Of a stretch of DNA of 64,000 nt, positions 18,228-25,985 are shown piece after piece. Each line of letters opens with the position of its first letter. The stretch's first letter is position 1. The position numbers and the translations under genes were made by a program. The notes below the pieces were generated by a model, which ran no database searches, had not been told where the DNA came from, and was given only the letters and a program-made list of their open reading frames with translations. This DNA is from JAEKNW01 sp963677815 (GTDB taxonomy: Bacteria; Cloacimonadota; Cloacimonadia; Cloacimonadales; JAFGVF01), in contig OY782499.1 of the NCBI GenBank assembly GCA_963677815.1, positions 1,302,001 through 1,366,000 on the forward strand. Reading direction: 5' to 3'.

Positions 18228-19478
18228 TTATTTCTGTGGTCTCATACCAATATCTGTTCTAATAACTTTGTCATTGAAGATTATATGATCGACTAAAGAA
18301 TAAACTTTTCGAATCACGTCTTCTCTATTATAACCTAATGAGGTAATTCCTAATACTCTGCCACCATTTGTCAATAAAATTCCTTTGTCCTCTTTAACTC
18401 CAGCATAATATACTTTGCTATCTTTATTTATATCACCAACTTGAATAGGAATATTTTTTTTGTATTTTCCTGGATATCCTCCTGAAGCACAAACTACATT
18501 AATGGCAAATTTGTCGTACCAACTAAGCTCTAAACTAGTTACTCTCTTATTCGCTATAGCTTGACAAACATCAACAAAGTCGGTTTTAAGTAAGGGAAGA
18601 ACAACTTGGGTCTCTGGATCTCCAAATCTACAGTTAAATTCAATAACTTTTGGACCCTCTGCTGTAATCATTAATCCACAATAAAGCACTCCTGAGAAAG
18701 GACATCCTTTATCCTTCATCCCCTGTAAAATCGGCGTAAATATAAGCCTTTCTATATCATATCTATATTTCTCTGCTTCAATAATAGGGGCTATAGCTCC
18801 CATACCACCAGTGTTAGGGCCTTTATCCCCAGCTTCTAGTTGTTTATGATCCATAGAGAACAGAGTTGTTACAAAACTTTCACCATCACAAAAAGCAAAG
18901 ACTGATGTCTCCCAGCCTTCAAGAAATTCTTCGATGACTAATCTATCTCCAGCCTGACCGAACTTACTATCTAACATAAATTCTTTCAGCTCTTTCTCTG
19001 CTTCTTCTAAGGATTCTACTATTACTACTCCTTTTCCTGCAGCAAGTCCATCAGCTTTGAATACAATAGGATAAGCACATGTATTTATATATTCCTTTGC
19101 AGTAGAATAATCATAAAATACTTGGTATTTAGCAGTTGGTATCTGATACTCCTTCATTAAATCTTTAGCAAATGCTTTACTAGATTCTATTCTGGAGGCA
19201 GCTTTACTAGGACCAATTGCTAAAATACCTCTAGAGGTTAAGTAATCAACAACACCTTCTGAAAGAGGCTGTTCAGGACCGACAAAAACCATCTGTATGT
19301 TATTAAGAGAAACATAGCTTGCAATCGCTTCAAAATTTGCTAACTCTACACATTCAAATTCCTTTTTTATTCCTCCATTTCCTGGAGATACAATAACTTG
19401 CTCAACTTTATTACTTTCAGAAAACTTAACAGCAATAGCATGCTCTCTTGCGCCACTCCCTAAAACTAGTATCTTCAT
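18228..19478 (-). CDS. purD: Phosphoribosylamine-glycine ligase
   Basis: Second enzyme of purine synthesis, an ATP-grasp ligase of 416 residues. Motifs: LVLGSGAREHAIA, FVGPEQPLSEGVVD, ADGLAAGKGVV, DHKQLEAGDKGPNTGGMGA and FNCRFGDPETQVVLP. GAGAGGG precedes ATG at 19478. It starts one base after pncC stops. No other pur genes are in the window. Confidence 0.97.
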   Translation of the reverse strand: MKILVLGSGAREHAIAVKFSESNKVEQVIVSPGNGGIKKEFECVELANFEAIASYVSLNNIQMVFVGPEQPLSEGVVDYLTSRGILAIGPSKAASRIESSKAFAKDLMKEYQIPTAKYQVFYDYSTAKEYINTCAYPIVFKADGLAAGKGVVIVESLEEAEKELKEFMLDSKFGQAGDRLVIEEFLEGWETSVFAFCDGESFVTTLFSMDHKQLEAGDKGPNTGGMGAIAPIIEAEKYRYDIERLIFTPILQGMKDKGCPFSGVLYCGLMITAEGPKVIEFNCRFGDPETQVVLPLLKTDFVDVCQAIANKRVTSLELSWYDKFAINVVCASGGYPGKYKKNIPIQVGDINKDSKVYYAGVKEDKGILLTNGGRVLGITSLGYNREDVIRKVYSLVDHIIFNDKVIRTDIGMRPQK

Positions 19479-19479
19479 T

Positions 19480-19956
19480 CTACCCTCTCAATAAATAGTT
19501 TTTTATCTTTTCTAGTACAAATTGTGCTGATTTTTCTCTTACTATCTGCCTGTTTCCAGAAAAATTCTGCAAGATTATTTCAGTCTCATCTTTAAACTTA
19601 AAAGCAAACCAGACAGTCCCTACTGGTTTTTCTATGCTCCCTCCACCTGGTCCAGCTATTCCTGTTACTGATACACAAATATCTGCTTGAGTTTTTTGAA
19701 ATAATCCATTAACCATAGCTAAGGCACATTCTGAGCTAACTGCTCCATATTCTTGAAGTACTTGCTCTGGGACATCTAATAAATCATGTTTAAGGCGGTT
19801 GCTGTAAACAACAAAACCGCCTTCAAAATATGAACTTGACCCGCTTGAATCAGTGATTAGTTTTTGGACAAGTCCACCTGTGCATGATTCGGCAAAAGAG
19901 ATTTTTAAAGCACTTTTTAAGAGCAAATTATGCACATCTTTTACTAAATCTACCAT
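19480..19956 (-). CDS. pncC: Nicotinamide-nucleotide amidase (CinA C-terminal domain)
   Basis: 158 residues, the stand-alone PncC form of CinA, which deamidates NMN in NAD recycling. Motifs: ISFAESCTGGLVQKLI (catalytic Ser), YFEGGFVVYSN, VSSECALAM, CVSVTGIAGPGG and PVGTVWFAF. ATG at 19956 gives the standard family start MVDLVKDVHNLL and overlaps the proS stop codon region by one to two bases. A longer frame inside proS is ignored. Confidence 0.93.
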   Translation of the reverse strand: MVDLVKDVHNLLLKSALKISFAESCTGGLVQKLITDSSGSSSYFEGGFVVYSNRLKHDLLDVPEQVLQEYGAVSSECALAMVNGLFQKTQADICVSVTGIAGPGGGSIEKPVGTVWFAFKFKDETEIILQNFSGNRQIVREKSAQFVLEKIKNYLLRG

Positions 19957-19957
19957 A

Positions 19958-21481
19958 TTAATAACTTTTAGAGAAAACAACTCTTTGCTTTGATGTTTTA
20001 CCACAACAAATACACTTACCTTCTTCGGCATTTACTTCAAAAGGAATGTTTCTGATAGTTACTTTTAGATCTTCTTTAATTTTCTCTTCACATTCAACTG
20101 AACCACACCAGTGGGCAAAAGCAAATCCACCATGAATTTCTGGTTTCTTCTTGTTTTCAGGTGTAAAGAATTTATAAAAATCTTCTTGATTATCAATTTG
20201 TACTGAGTTTTCTTCACGGAAACTTACTGCCTTATTGAAAATGTTATTTTGAATATCTTCCAAAATCTCATCAACTGAAGCAACAAATTCATCCCATCTA
20301 AGTGTCTTCTTATCTCTTGGATCTAAATCTCTTCGACCCATGAAGACAGAATTTGCTTCCATATCACGTTTACCTATTTCTAATCTAATCGGCATACCCT
20401 TCTTAATCCACTTCCAGCTTTTCTCGCCAGAAGTAGCATCAGAATCATCAATTTCCACAATAATTTCTTTACCATCAAATCTTTTATCTTTTAGACCTTC
20501 AGTAATTTTTTCAATATAAGCTAAGATTTCCTGTCTATCTTCTTCATTTTTGGCTATTGGAATGATAGCAATATGGGCAGGAGCAATTTTTGGAGGAAGA
20601 ACAAGTCCGTTATCATCACTATGGGCCATGATTAAAGCACCAATTAATCTTGTTGATACACCCCAAGATGTGGTCCAAGCATATTCATATTCACTATCTT
20701 TATTCTGATATTTAATCTCTGAAGATTTGGCAAAGTTCTGACCTAAGAAGTGAGAAGTTCCTGCTTGAAGAGCTTTTTTATCTTGCATCATAGCTTCTAT
20801 TGAATAGGTTGCTACAGCTCCAGGAAAACGTTCCCCTTCACTTTTTTCACCCTTTATAACAGGTACAGCTAAATATTCTTCAGCAAATTTCGCATATACA
20901 TCTAGCATTAAACGAGTTTCTGCTTCAGCTTCATCTCTGCTTGCATGAACAGTATGACCTTCTTGCCATAAAAATTCTGCAGTTCTTAAGAAAAGTCTTG
21001 TTCTAAGCTCCCAACGTACAACATTTGCCCATTGATTAATTAAAAGGGGCAAGTCTCTGTAGGAATTTACCCATTTAGAAAATGAAGCACCAATAATTGT
21101 TTCAGAAGTAGGTCTTACAATATAAGGTTCTGTCAATTGACCTCCAACTTGTAAGCCACCTTGACCATCATCCTCTAATCTAGAATGAGTAACAACTGCA
21201 CATTCTTTGGCAAAACCATCAACATGCTCTGCTTCTTTTTCGAAATAAGATTTAGGAATAAATAGAGGAAAATAAGCATTCTTTACTCCCTCAGCCTTAA
21301 ACATTTTATCTAATACTTTTTGAATATTTTCCCAAATAGCGTAACCCCATGGTTTAATAACCATACAGCCTCTAACATCACTATTCTCAGCTAATTCAGC
21401 TACTCTAACTATTTGCTGATACCATTCAGCATAATCTTCACTTCTGGTTGGTTCTATAGCAGTTCTCTGCTTTTTAGCCAT
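19958..21481 (-). CDS. proS: Prolyl-tRNA synthetase, archaeal/eukaryotic-like short type
   Basis: Class II synthetase of 507 residues without the editing insertion of the long bacterial form. Motif 2 region: RPTSETIIG, VVRWELRTRLFLRTAEFLWQEGH. Anticodon-binding domain: APAHIAIIPI. The C-terminal zinc-type domain has HWCGSVECEEKI and GKCICCGK and ends in SKSY, as expected of this type. AGGAG precedes ATG at 21481. It is the first gene of the minus-strand run. Confidence 0.96.
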   Translation of the reverse strand: MAKKQRTAIEPTRSEDYAEWYQQIVRVAELAENSDVRGCMVIKPWGYAIWENIQKVLDKMFKAEGVKNAYFPLFIPKSYFEKEAEHVDGFAKECAVVTHSRLEDDGQGGLQVGGQLTEPYIVRPTSETIIGASFSKWVNSYRDLPLLINQWANVVRWELRTRLFLRTAEFLWQEGHTVHASRDEAEAETRLMLDVYAKFAEEYLAVPVIKGEKSEGERFPGAVATYSIEAMMQDKKALQAGTSHFLGQNFAKSSEIKYQNKDSEYEYAWTTSWGVSTRLIGALIMAHSDDNGLVLPPKIAPAHIAIIPIAKNEEDRQEILAYIEKITEGLKDKRFDGKEIIVEIDDSDATSGEKSWKWIKKGMPIRLEIGKRDMEANSVFMGRRDLDPRDKKTLRWDEFVASVDEILEDIQNNIFNKAVSFREENSVQIDNQEDFYKFFTPENKKKPEIHGGFAFAHWCGSVECEEKIKEDLKVTIRNIPFEVNAEEGKCICCGKTSKQRVVFSKSY

Positions 21482-21509
21482 TTTGAGCTCCTTTAATAAT
21501 ATGTATTTT

Positions 21510-21540
21510 TTTATATTTTTTACTTGAGGAATTTTGTCAA
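21510..21540 (-). promoter_or_regulatory. Possible promoter for proS-pncC-purD
   Basis: A perfect minus-strand TTGACA (21535-21540) is followed 17-19 bases later by an AT-rich ATATAA-type sequence (about 21510-21517), about 30 bases before the proS start. The -10 is ambiguous. Confidence 0.4.
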
Positions 21541-21685
21541 ATAAAAAGGCTATTTCAATTTTTGGAATTTTGAAGACACTTGATGTTGTTTAACACCTCA
21601 AGTATTAGTAACATTTCTGTTAGCTAGATTCAGGAGCACTCTTACATACATAGCAAACTTATTTGTTTTGTAGATTTGACACTCT

Positions 21686-21743
21686 CTTGATTGTTACTTA
21701 CTCAATAAAAATCCAATGTTTTATTGAGTAAGTAACAATCAAG
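21686..21743. repeat. 58-bp palindromic element, copy 1
   Basis: Perfect 25-bp arms at 21686-21710 and 21719-21743 (outer end CTTGATTGTTACTTACTCAA) surround an 8-base loop ATCCAATG. Copies of exactly the same length are at 34360-34417 and 59357-59414. It could fold as a long hairpin in RNA or act as a mobile palindromic repeat. Confidence 0.85.
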
Positions 21744-21905
21744 CAAGCATATTCAGACTGTGAAAACAAAAAACATATTGGAAAGATGAAGATTTTGTAT
21801 GGAGTGGAAGTATCTTACATCCACAAGAGGCTCTGAAAGCCTGTTAATCTGGCGGTAAGATACCGCCAGTCTAAAGGGCGTGTAATCTTCCTAGTCCACT
21901 TGAAT

Positions 21906-21984
21906 CCACCCCTCTCAAATGTATCTAATAAAAAAAAGATGCAGATGTGGTCATCCGCGTTCCCAGTTATTGAGCTGAAAGGGG
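21906..21984 (-). repeat. Split copy of the 63-bp array hairpin
   Basis: On the minus strand CCCCTTTCAGCTC (21984-21972) and TGAGAGGGGTGG-like sequence (21919-21906) match the two stem arms of the units at 59486-59989. The short GTAAGAGCGTC loop is replaced by about 52 unrelated bases. The stem would still pair. Confidence 0.55.
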
Positions 21985-22055
21985 TTTTATTTGGGTCGCG
22001 GGATTCCAGCCCGCGGTTATGGCTAGCCAAACTTTCTTCTCGGCTATTTTTTTGT

Positions 22056-22077
22056 AACACCCCCTATTTTCCCCCTC
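22056..22077 (-). repeat. 22-nt G-rich motif, copy 1
   Basis: An exact reverse-complement match to 60002-60023 (GAGGGGGAAAATAGGGGGTG plus TT). Both copies lie next to hairpins of the 63-bp array family. Confidence 0.65.
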
Positions 22078-22158
22078 TTTTAGGGGGATTATGATTACAA
22101 AATACCTAAATTGCTTCAGAGTAGCGAAATCTTCTTGATTCATTATTATTATTTAGCT

Positions 22159-22180
22159 CCCACTCTACTTTAGAGAGAGC
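22159..22180 (+). repeat. 22-nt dispersed repeat, copy 2
   Basis: CCCACTCTACTTTAGAGAGA plus GC. Differs from the copy at 109-130 at two positions. Confidence 0.6.
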
Positions 22181-22256
22181 GGTAAATTCTTCTTGACTAC
22201 ATTATCTTCAAAAGTTAAAAATGGCACCATAAAAAATATTAATTTTGGAGATAATT

Positions 22257-23327
22257 ATGTACAGATTTAGAAAAGATCTGCAAGAAAAGAAAGCAGTAGA
22301 GATTAATGTGCCTCATAAAAAAGTAATGATGTGCCTAAATGAAAGCACTTTAAACCCCTTAGAAGCTATCAAAGACCAGTTAATGGAAAATTTAAAAGAA
22401 GTTCCATTGAATAGATATTTTAATGATATAAGCTCTAAGCTGAAAGATAAATTAGCAGAATATGTTGGTTATAATGTTAAATCAAGTCAAATCCTCTTTG
22501 GTAATGGGGCTGATGAGATGCTGTATTATATCTTTAATAGTGTGAGAGATTCGGTAAGATCTTATGCTGTTTCCTTAGCTCCTTCTTATTTCGATTACAA
22601 AAGTTACTGTGATGCAGTTGGCCTTGGTTTCGAACCAATTGAGCTGAATAAGGATTTCAATTTTTCAACTGAAGAATATCTTGATAAGCTAAATCACCCT
22701 AATTGCAGATTAGGTATTCTCTGTAATCCAAATAATCCAACAGGTAATTTAATTCCAGATAAAAAAATTGTGCATATTTTGGAAAATACAGATAAATTAA
22801 TCTTACTTGATGAAACATACTTCGAGTTTTCAGGTGTTACCTTTGCTGATGTTCTTCACAAATACCCAAATTTGATTATTGTCCGTTCTTTCTCAAAAGC
22901 TTTTTCAGTTGCAGGATTAAGATTTGGCTACTTGATAACTTCTGAAGAGAATGCTATTGAACTAGGTAAAGTTATGACTGCATTTCACTCTTCTTTAATG
23001 ATTCAAACTTTTGCTTATACTATCTTACAAAATAAGGAAATATTCCTTAACCATACTGAGAATGTTAAAGATATCAGAAATAAACTTTACCTCTGGATGC
23101 TTGCACAAGATTATATTACTGTCTATCCTTCTCATACTAATTTCCTAATTTTTACTATAGGAGACTCTACTCCTGAGCTTTTTGATTATCTATCTGATAA
23201 TGAAGTTGCTCTTAGACCAGTATGGGGACATCCATTGCTCAAAAACCATATTAGAATTTCTATAGGAACCCAAGAAGAAATTGAAAAGTTTATGCAGCTT
23301 TTCTTGAAGTTTATTGATAGATATTAA
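22257..23327 (+). CDS. hisC: Histidinol-phosphate aminotransferase family protein
   Basis: Fold-type I PLP aminotransferase of 356 residues. It contains LNESTLNP, FGNGADEMLYYI, CNPNNPTGNLIP, LDETYFEFSG and the PLP-lysine segment RSFSKAFSVAGLRFGYL, and ends with HIRISIGTQEE. These fit HisC, the histidine-pathway enzyme. No other his gene is nearby, so a role with another substrate such as aromatic amino acids is possible. The start at ATG 22257 has GGAG six bases upstream; a TTG at 22245 is not needed. Confidence 0.85.
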   Translation: MYRFRKDLQEKKAVEINVPHKKVMMCLNESTLNPLEAIKDQLMENLKEVPLNRYFNDISSKLKDKLAEYVGYNVKSSQILFGNGADEMLYYIFNSVRDSVRSYAVSLAPSYFDYKSYCDAVGLGFEPIELNKDFNFSTEEYLDKLNHPNCRLGILCNPNNPTGNLIPDKKIVHILENTDKLILLDETYFEFSGVTFADVLHKYPNLIIVRSFSKAFSVAGLRFGYLITSEENAIELGKVMTAFHSSLMIQTFAYTILQNKEIFLNHTENVKDIRNKLYLWMLAQDYITVYPSHTNFLIFTIGDSTPELFDYLSDNEVALRPVWGHPLLKNHIRISIGTQEEIEKFMQLFLKFIDRY

Positions 23328-23348
23328 TTCTTCTTTGAATATTTTTAA

Positions 23349-23389
23349 TAAAAAGAGAGGCAGTGGAAAACCACTGCCTCTCAATTTTA
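23349..23389. terminator. Bidirectional terminator between hisC and ppiC
   Basis: A 12-bp perfect stem GAGAGGCAGTGG / CCACTGCCTCTC with an AAAA loop (23355-23382) has T-rich sequence on both sides. It lies between convergent genes. Confidence 0.85.
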
Positions 23390-23405
23390 TCTGAATCAAT
23401 GAATA

Positions 23406-24152
23406 TTATTTATATTCAACCTTATACTTATTTTTAAGCTCTTCAACTTTAGCTACATAAACTTCTCTTTGCTTAATAGTCATAAGCTCATTAGTAATAG
23501 TTTGTTTAACTTGATCTAAAGTAACATCTTGAGCTGGAGTTTTGCCATCTAATTTGATAATATGATAACCAAACTGAGTTTTAACTGGCTCAGAAATCTC
23601 ACCAACTTCCATCTTAAAAGCTGCTTCTTCAAATTCAGGAACCATTCTTCCACGAGAGAAAGAACCTAAAGAACCACCTTGTTCCTTGGAAGGACAAGAT
23701 GAATTTTCCTTGGCTGCTGTAGCGAAATCTAAACCATCATTTTTGATTTTATTATAGATTTCTTGGCAAGCTTCTTCACTATCAACTAAGATATGACTTG
23801 CTGATACTTCTTCAGCTTTAGCATATTTAGCTTTGTTTGCTTGGAAATGTGCATCTAGGTCTGCATCGCTTACTTTAGCAGTTAATAATAAATTATTAAT
23901 ATTGATTTGAGTTAAAACAGTTTCTTTTAATCTTTCTAACTCTTTTTTAAATACTTCAGTTTCTTCTACTTTATTATCTATTGCATCTGCAAGAAGTAAT
24001 TTCTGATTTACTAATTCATTAAGAATTTGAGCTTTACCTTCTTCTGTATTGAATTGAGCTGCTCTTTGCTGTCCTAATTGTTGTAGAAAAATTTCAACAT
24101 CTTGAGAAGTGATGTCTCTTCCTTCAACACTTGCTAATATTTTGTTTTCCAT
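23406..24152 (-). CDS. Parvulin-type peptidyl-prolyl isomerase (SurA/PpiC family), no signal peptide
   Basis: 248 residues. A SurA-N-like helical region (about 1-110: NELVNQKLLLADAID, VKETVLTQININ) is followed by one parvulin domain: VSASHILVDSEEA, FATAAKENSSCPSKEQGGSLG, FSRGRMVPEFEEAAFKM and TQFGYHIIKLDG. The N-terminus MENKILASVEGRDITSQDVE has no export signal, so it appears cytoplasmic, unlike SurA or PrsA. It is a single gene between a terminator and a tRNA cluster. Confidence 0.9.
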   Translation of the reverse strand: MENKILASVEGRDITSQDVEIFLQQLGQQRAAQFNTEEGKAQILNELVNQKLLLADAIDNKVEETEVFKKELERLKETVLTQININNLLLTAKVSDADLDAHFQANKAKYAKAEEVSASHILVDSEEACQEIYNKIKNDGLDFATAAKENSSCPSKEQGGSLGSFSRGRMVPEFEEAAFKMEVGEISEPVKTQFGYHIIKLDGKTPAQDVTLDQVKQTITNELMTIKQREVYVAKVEELKNKYKVEYK

Positions 24153-24263
24153 TTTATCTCCTTTTTGATTCTTGAGGTAAGAAATAATTCCTAGGCTTAT
24201 ATGTCAAACAATTTCCTAAGATATGATATTGTAACATTTATCTCAAATAGCTATTGTTATGAA

Positions 24264-24289
24264 AATAAAAAAACCTGCATAAGCAGGTT
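24264..24289 (-). terminator. Terminator of the tRNA cluster
   Basis: Stem AACCTGC / GCAGGTT with a 4-base loop (24272-24289), then a T-rich run on the minus strand, immediately after the last tRNA. Confidence 0.8.
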
Positions 24290-24296
24290 ATAAGAT

Positions 24297-24371
24297 TGGC
24301 GACCCCTAGGGGAATCGAACCCCTGTTGCAAGAATGAAAATCTTGAGTCCTAACCACTAGACGAAGGGGTC
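24297..24371 (-). tRNA. tRNA-Glu (TTC)
   Basis: Full cloverleaf on the minus strand: acceptor GACCCCT/AGGGGTC, anticodon stem CAAGA/TCTTG with loop TTTTCAT (anticodon TTC), T arm GGTTCGATTCC, CCA encoded. Identical to the copy at 24500-24574. Confidence 0.95.
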
Positions 24372-24409
24372 AGTATATATAATTATTAATATTTACTGAC
24401 AGGTTATAT

Positions 24410-24485
24410 TGGCATCTCCAAGGGGAATTGAACCCCTGTTGCTGGAATGAGAATCCAGAGTCCTAGGCCACTAGACGATGGAGAC
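24410..24485 (-). tRNA. tRNA-Glu (CTC)
   Basis: Acceptor GTCTCCA/TGGAGAT (G-U first pair), anticodon stem CTGGA/TCCAG with loop TTCTCAT (anticodon CTC), CCA encoded. It lies between two identical Glu-TTC genes. Confidence 0.95.
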
Positions 24486-24499
24486 ATCTTGATTCATGT

Positions 24500-24574
24500 T
24501 GGCGACCCCTAGGGGAATCGAACCCCTGTTGCAAGAATGAAAATCTTGAGTCCTAACCACTAGACGAAGGGGTC
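24500..24574 (-). tRNA. tRNA-Glu (TTC), second identical copy
   Basis: Same sequence as 24297-24371, including the encoded CCA. The pair arose by recent duplication or gene conversion. Confidence 0.95.
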
Positions 24575-24581
24575 AACAGGA

Positions 24582-24656
24582 TGGTGATCCAGGATGGGCT
24601 CGAACCATCGACTCTCTGCTTAAAAGGCAGATACTCTACCACTGAGTTACTGGACC
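24582..24656 (-). tRNA. tRNA-Lys (TTT)
   Basis: Acceptor GGTCCAG/CTGGATC, anticodon stem TCTGC/GCAGA with loop CTTTTAA (anticodon TTT), T loop GTTCGAGCC, discriminator A and encoded CCA. It is the first gene of the four-tRNA transcript. Confidence 0.95.
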
Positions 24657-24686
24657 ACAAGTCACACTGAAAATCAATGTATTGCT

Positions 24687-24715
24687 AAAATCTTTAAATA
24701 GCTTTTTTCTGTCAA
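24687..24715 (-). promoter_or_regulatory. Likely promoter of the tRNA cluster
   Basis: Minus-strand TTGACA at 24710-24715, with an AT-rich GATTTT/ATTTTA region 17-18 bases downstream, about 30 bases before tRNA-Lys. The -10 match is poor. Confidence 0.4.
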
Positions 24716-24791
24716 GAATATTTTTTTATAAATTAATAATTTATTTCATCTAGTTATAAAAAAGCAGACTAAATCTTCAGTCATATTCTTC

Positions 24792-25985
24792 CTACAATCT
24801 CTCTTCCAAATCTGCTAAAGCATTAATAAAGTAGATATAAGCTTGGTCAGGGGAATCATAAGGTGAGAAATATTTATGAACATCACCATCGTTAAAATAT
24901 TTAGTACACATATAGTAGAAATGGTCTGAAGTTGTAAGTTTTCTGGCAACTTCAAGGAGCTCAGGATCACCTTTAGCTAGTACTCTTTCAAATAATTCAT
25001 ATAAAGTTTCAATAGCATTATGTTGCATATCATTTTCTAGCCAGGCAGAAAGATCTCTTTCTTCATCAGCCCAAGATACAGCTTGAGGGAAGGCTAGAGG
25101 TTCTTGTTGATAGTTAGCTAAATCTTTCACATCCTTTGGGTTGGCAAAGCCTAAATGCTGATGCTTGAGAACTTCTTCTGGTAATTTAGCAAGGAAATCA
25201 AAGATACCTGTTTCAGCCCATTGATGCTCTCCAAAGGTTTCATAATCCATAAAGAGGTTAAGGAACTGGTTTTTATTATTATCGTTTTTCCAAGTAAGTT
25301 GGTCTATCCACTTAATAAATTTCTCTGTGGTAAGAGGATACTGAGACCAATTTTTGTCTGAAAATCTAAAAGCTATATCATCTGAAAGTTGATATGATTT
25401 CAAGAGAAGATTCATTGTTCTTGCATAGTTCTTATAAGCATAAAGCGGAGTTCTCCATTTTAGAACTCTTTTTACACCTTCAGTGATGATTGTATTAAAC
25501 TGGCCTGTTTCAAAAACTAAATCAGATACTCTATCTTGATAGATAAGCTCTGTATTTCTAAAGGTTCTTGGTTTCTGTCCAAACTCTTGCATCATAAGAT
25601 TAGTATGTTTTTCAACTTGGGCTAAGAATTCATCCTTATTATACAAAAAAGAAAGGGAGTGGTAATAAGTTTCTCCTAGAAATTCAACACAACCAGTAGC
25701 AGCTAGTTCCTTAAAGGAGTCTAAAACTTCAGGGTAATACTGCTTAAACTGATCAATGGTAATACCTGAAATTGAATAAGCAATCTTAAACTTCCCTTGG
25801 TGTTTTTTTATTAATTCCAACATTAATTTATTGGTAGGTAAATAACATTTATCTGCTACCTTGCGCATAACTTCTCGGTTTAATCTTTCATCAAAATAAG
25901 ATTCATCAGAGCCAATATCCATAACATTCAAATGTCTAAGTCTATAAGGTTGATGAACTTGGAAATAGAAAACAATATTAAGCAT
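24792..25985 (-). CDS. Glycoside hydrolase family 57 (alpha-amylase/glucanotransferase-like)
   Basis: 397 residues, starting with the GH57 signature FYFQVHQPYRL. Further conserved regions: GCVEFLGETYYHSL, FRNTELIYQD (likely nucleophile Glu) and LFMDYETFGEHQW (likely acid/base Asp). It acts on alpha-1,4-glucans. It overlaps the upstream GT4 gene by eight bases and follows a debranching enzyme, a trio I know from Bacteroidetes as a glycogen-metabolism cluster. No signal peptide, so it is cytoplasmic. Confidence 0.9.
   Translation of the reverse strand: MLNIVFYFQVHQPYRLRHLNVMDIGSDESYFDERLNREVMRKVADKCYLPTNKLMLELIKKHQGKFKIAYSISGITIDQFKQYYPEVLDSFKELAATGCVEFLGETYYHSLSFLYNKDEFLAQVEKHTNLMMQEFGQKPRTFRNTELIYQDRVSDLVFETGQFNTIITEGVKRVLKWRTPLYAYKNYARTMNLLLKSYQLSDDIAFRFSDKNWSQYPLTTEKFIKWIDQLTWKNDNNKNQFLNLFMDYETFGEHQWAETGIFDFLAKLPEEVLKHQHLGFANPKDVKDLANYQQEPLAFPQAVSWADEERDLSAWLENDMQHNAIETLYELFERVLAKGDPELLEVARKLTTSDHFYYMCTKYFNDGDVHKYFSPYDSPDQAYIYFINALADLEERL

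Larger units (their letters stand above)
21541..22244. other. Gene-free repeat island (about 700 bp)
   Basis: No convincing gene. In order it holds a 58-bp palindrome (21686-21743), a stretch resembling the 71-bp hairpin repeat at 34453 (TGGAGTGGAAGTATCTTACA near 21800-21830), a GGCGGTA/TACCGCC hairpin near 21851-21869, a split copy of the hairpin used in the 59.5-kb array (21906-21984), a GCGGG hairpin near 21999-22015, a 22-nt C-rich motif (22056-22077), a fragment of the GAGTAGC repeat and a 22-nt repeat (22159-22180). Confidence 0.7.

Noticed and set aside
21815..22094. Overlapping frames of 64 and 81 codons on the two strands
   Set aside because: They cover palindromes and repeat fragments; no ribosome sites.
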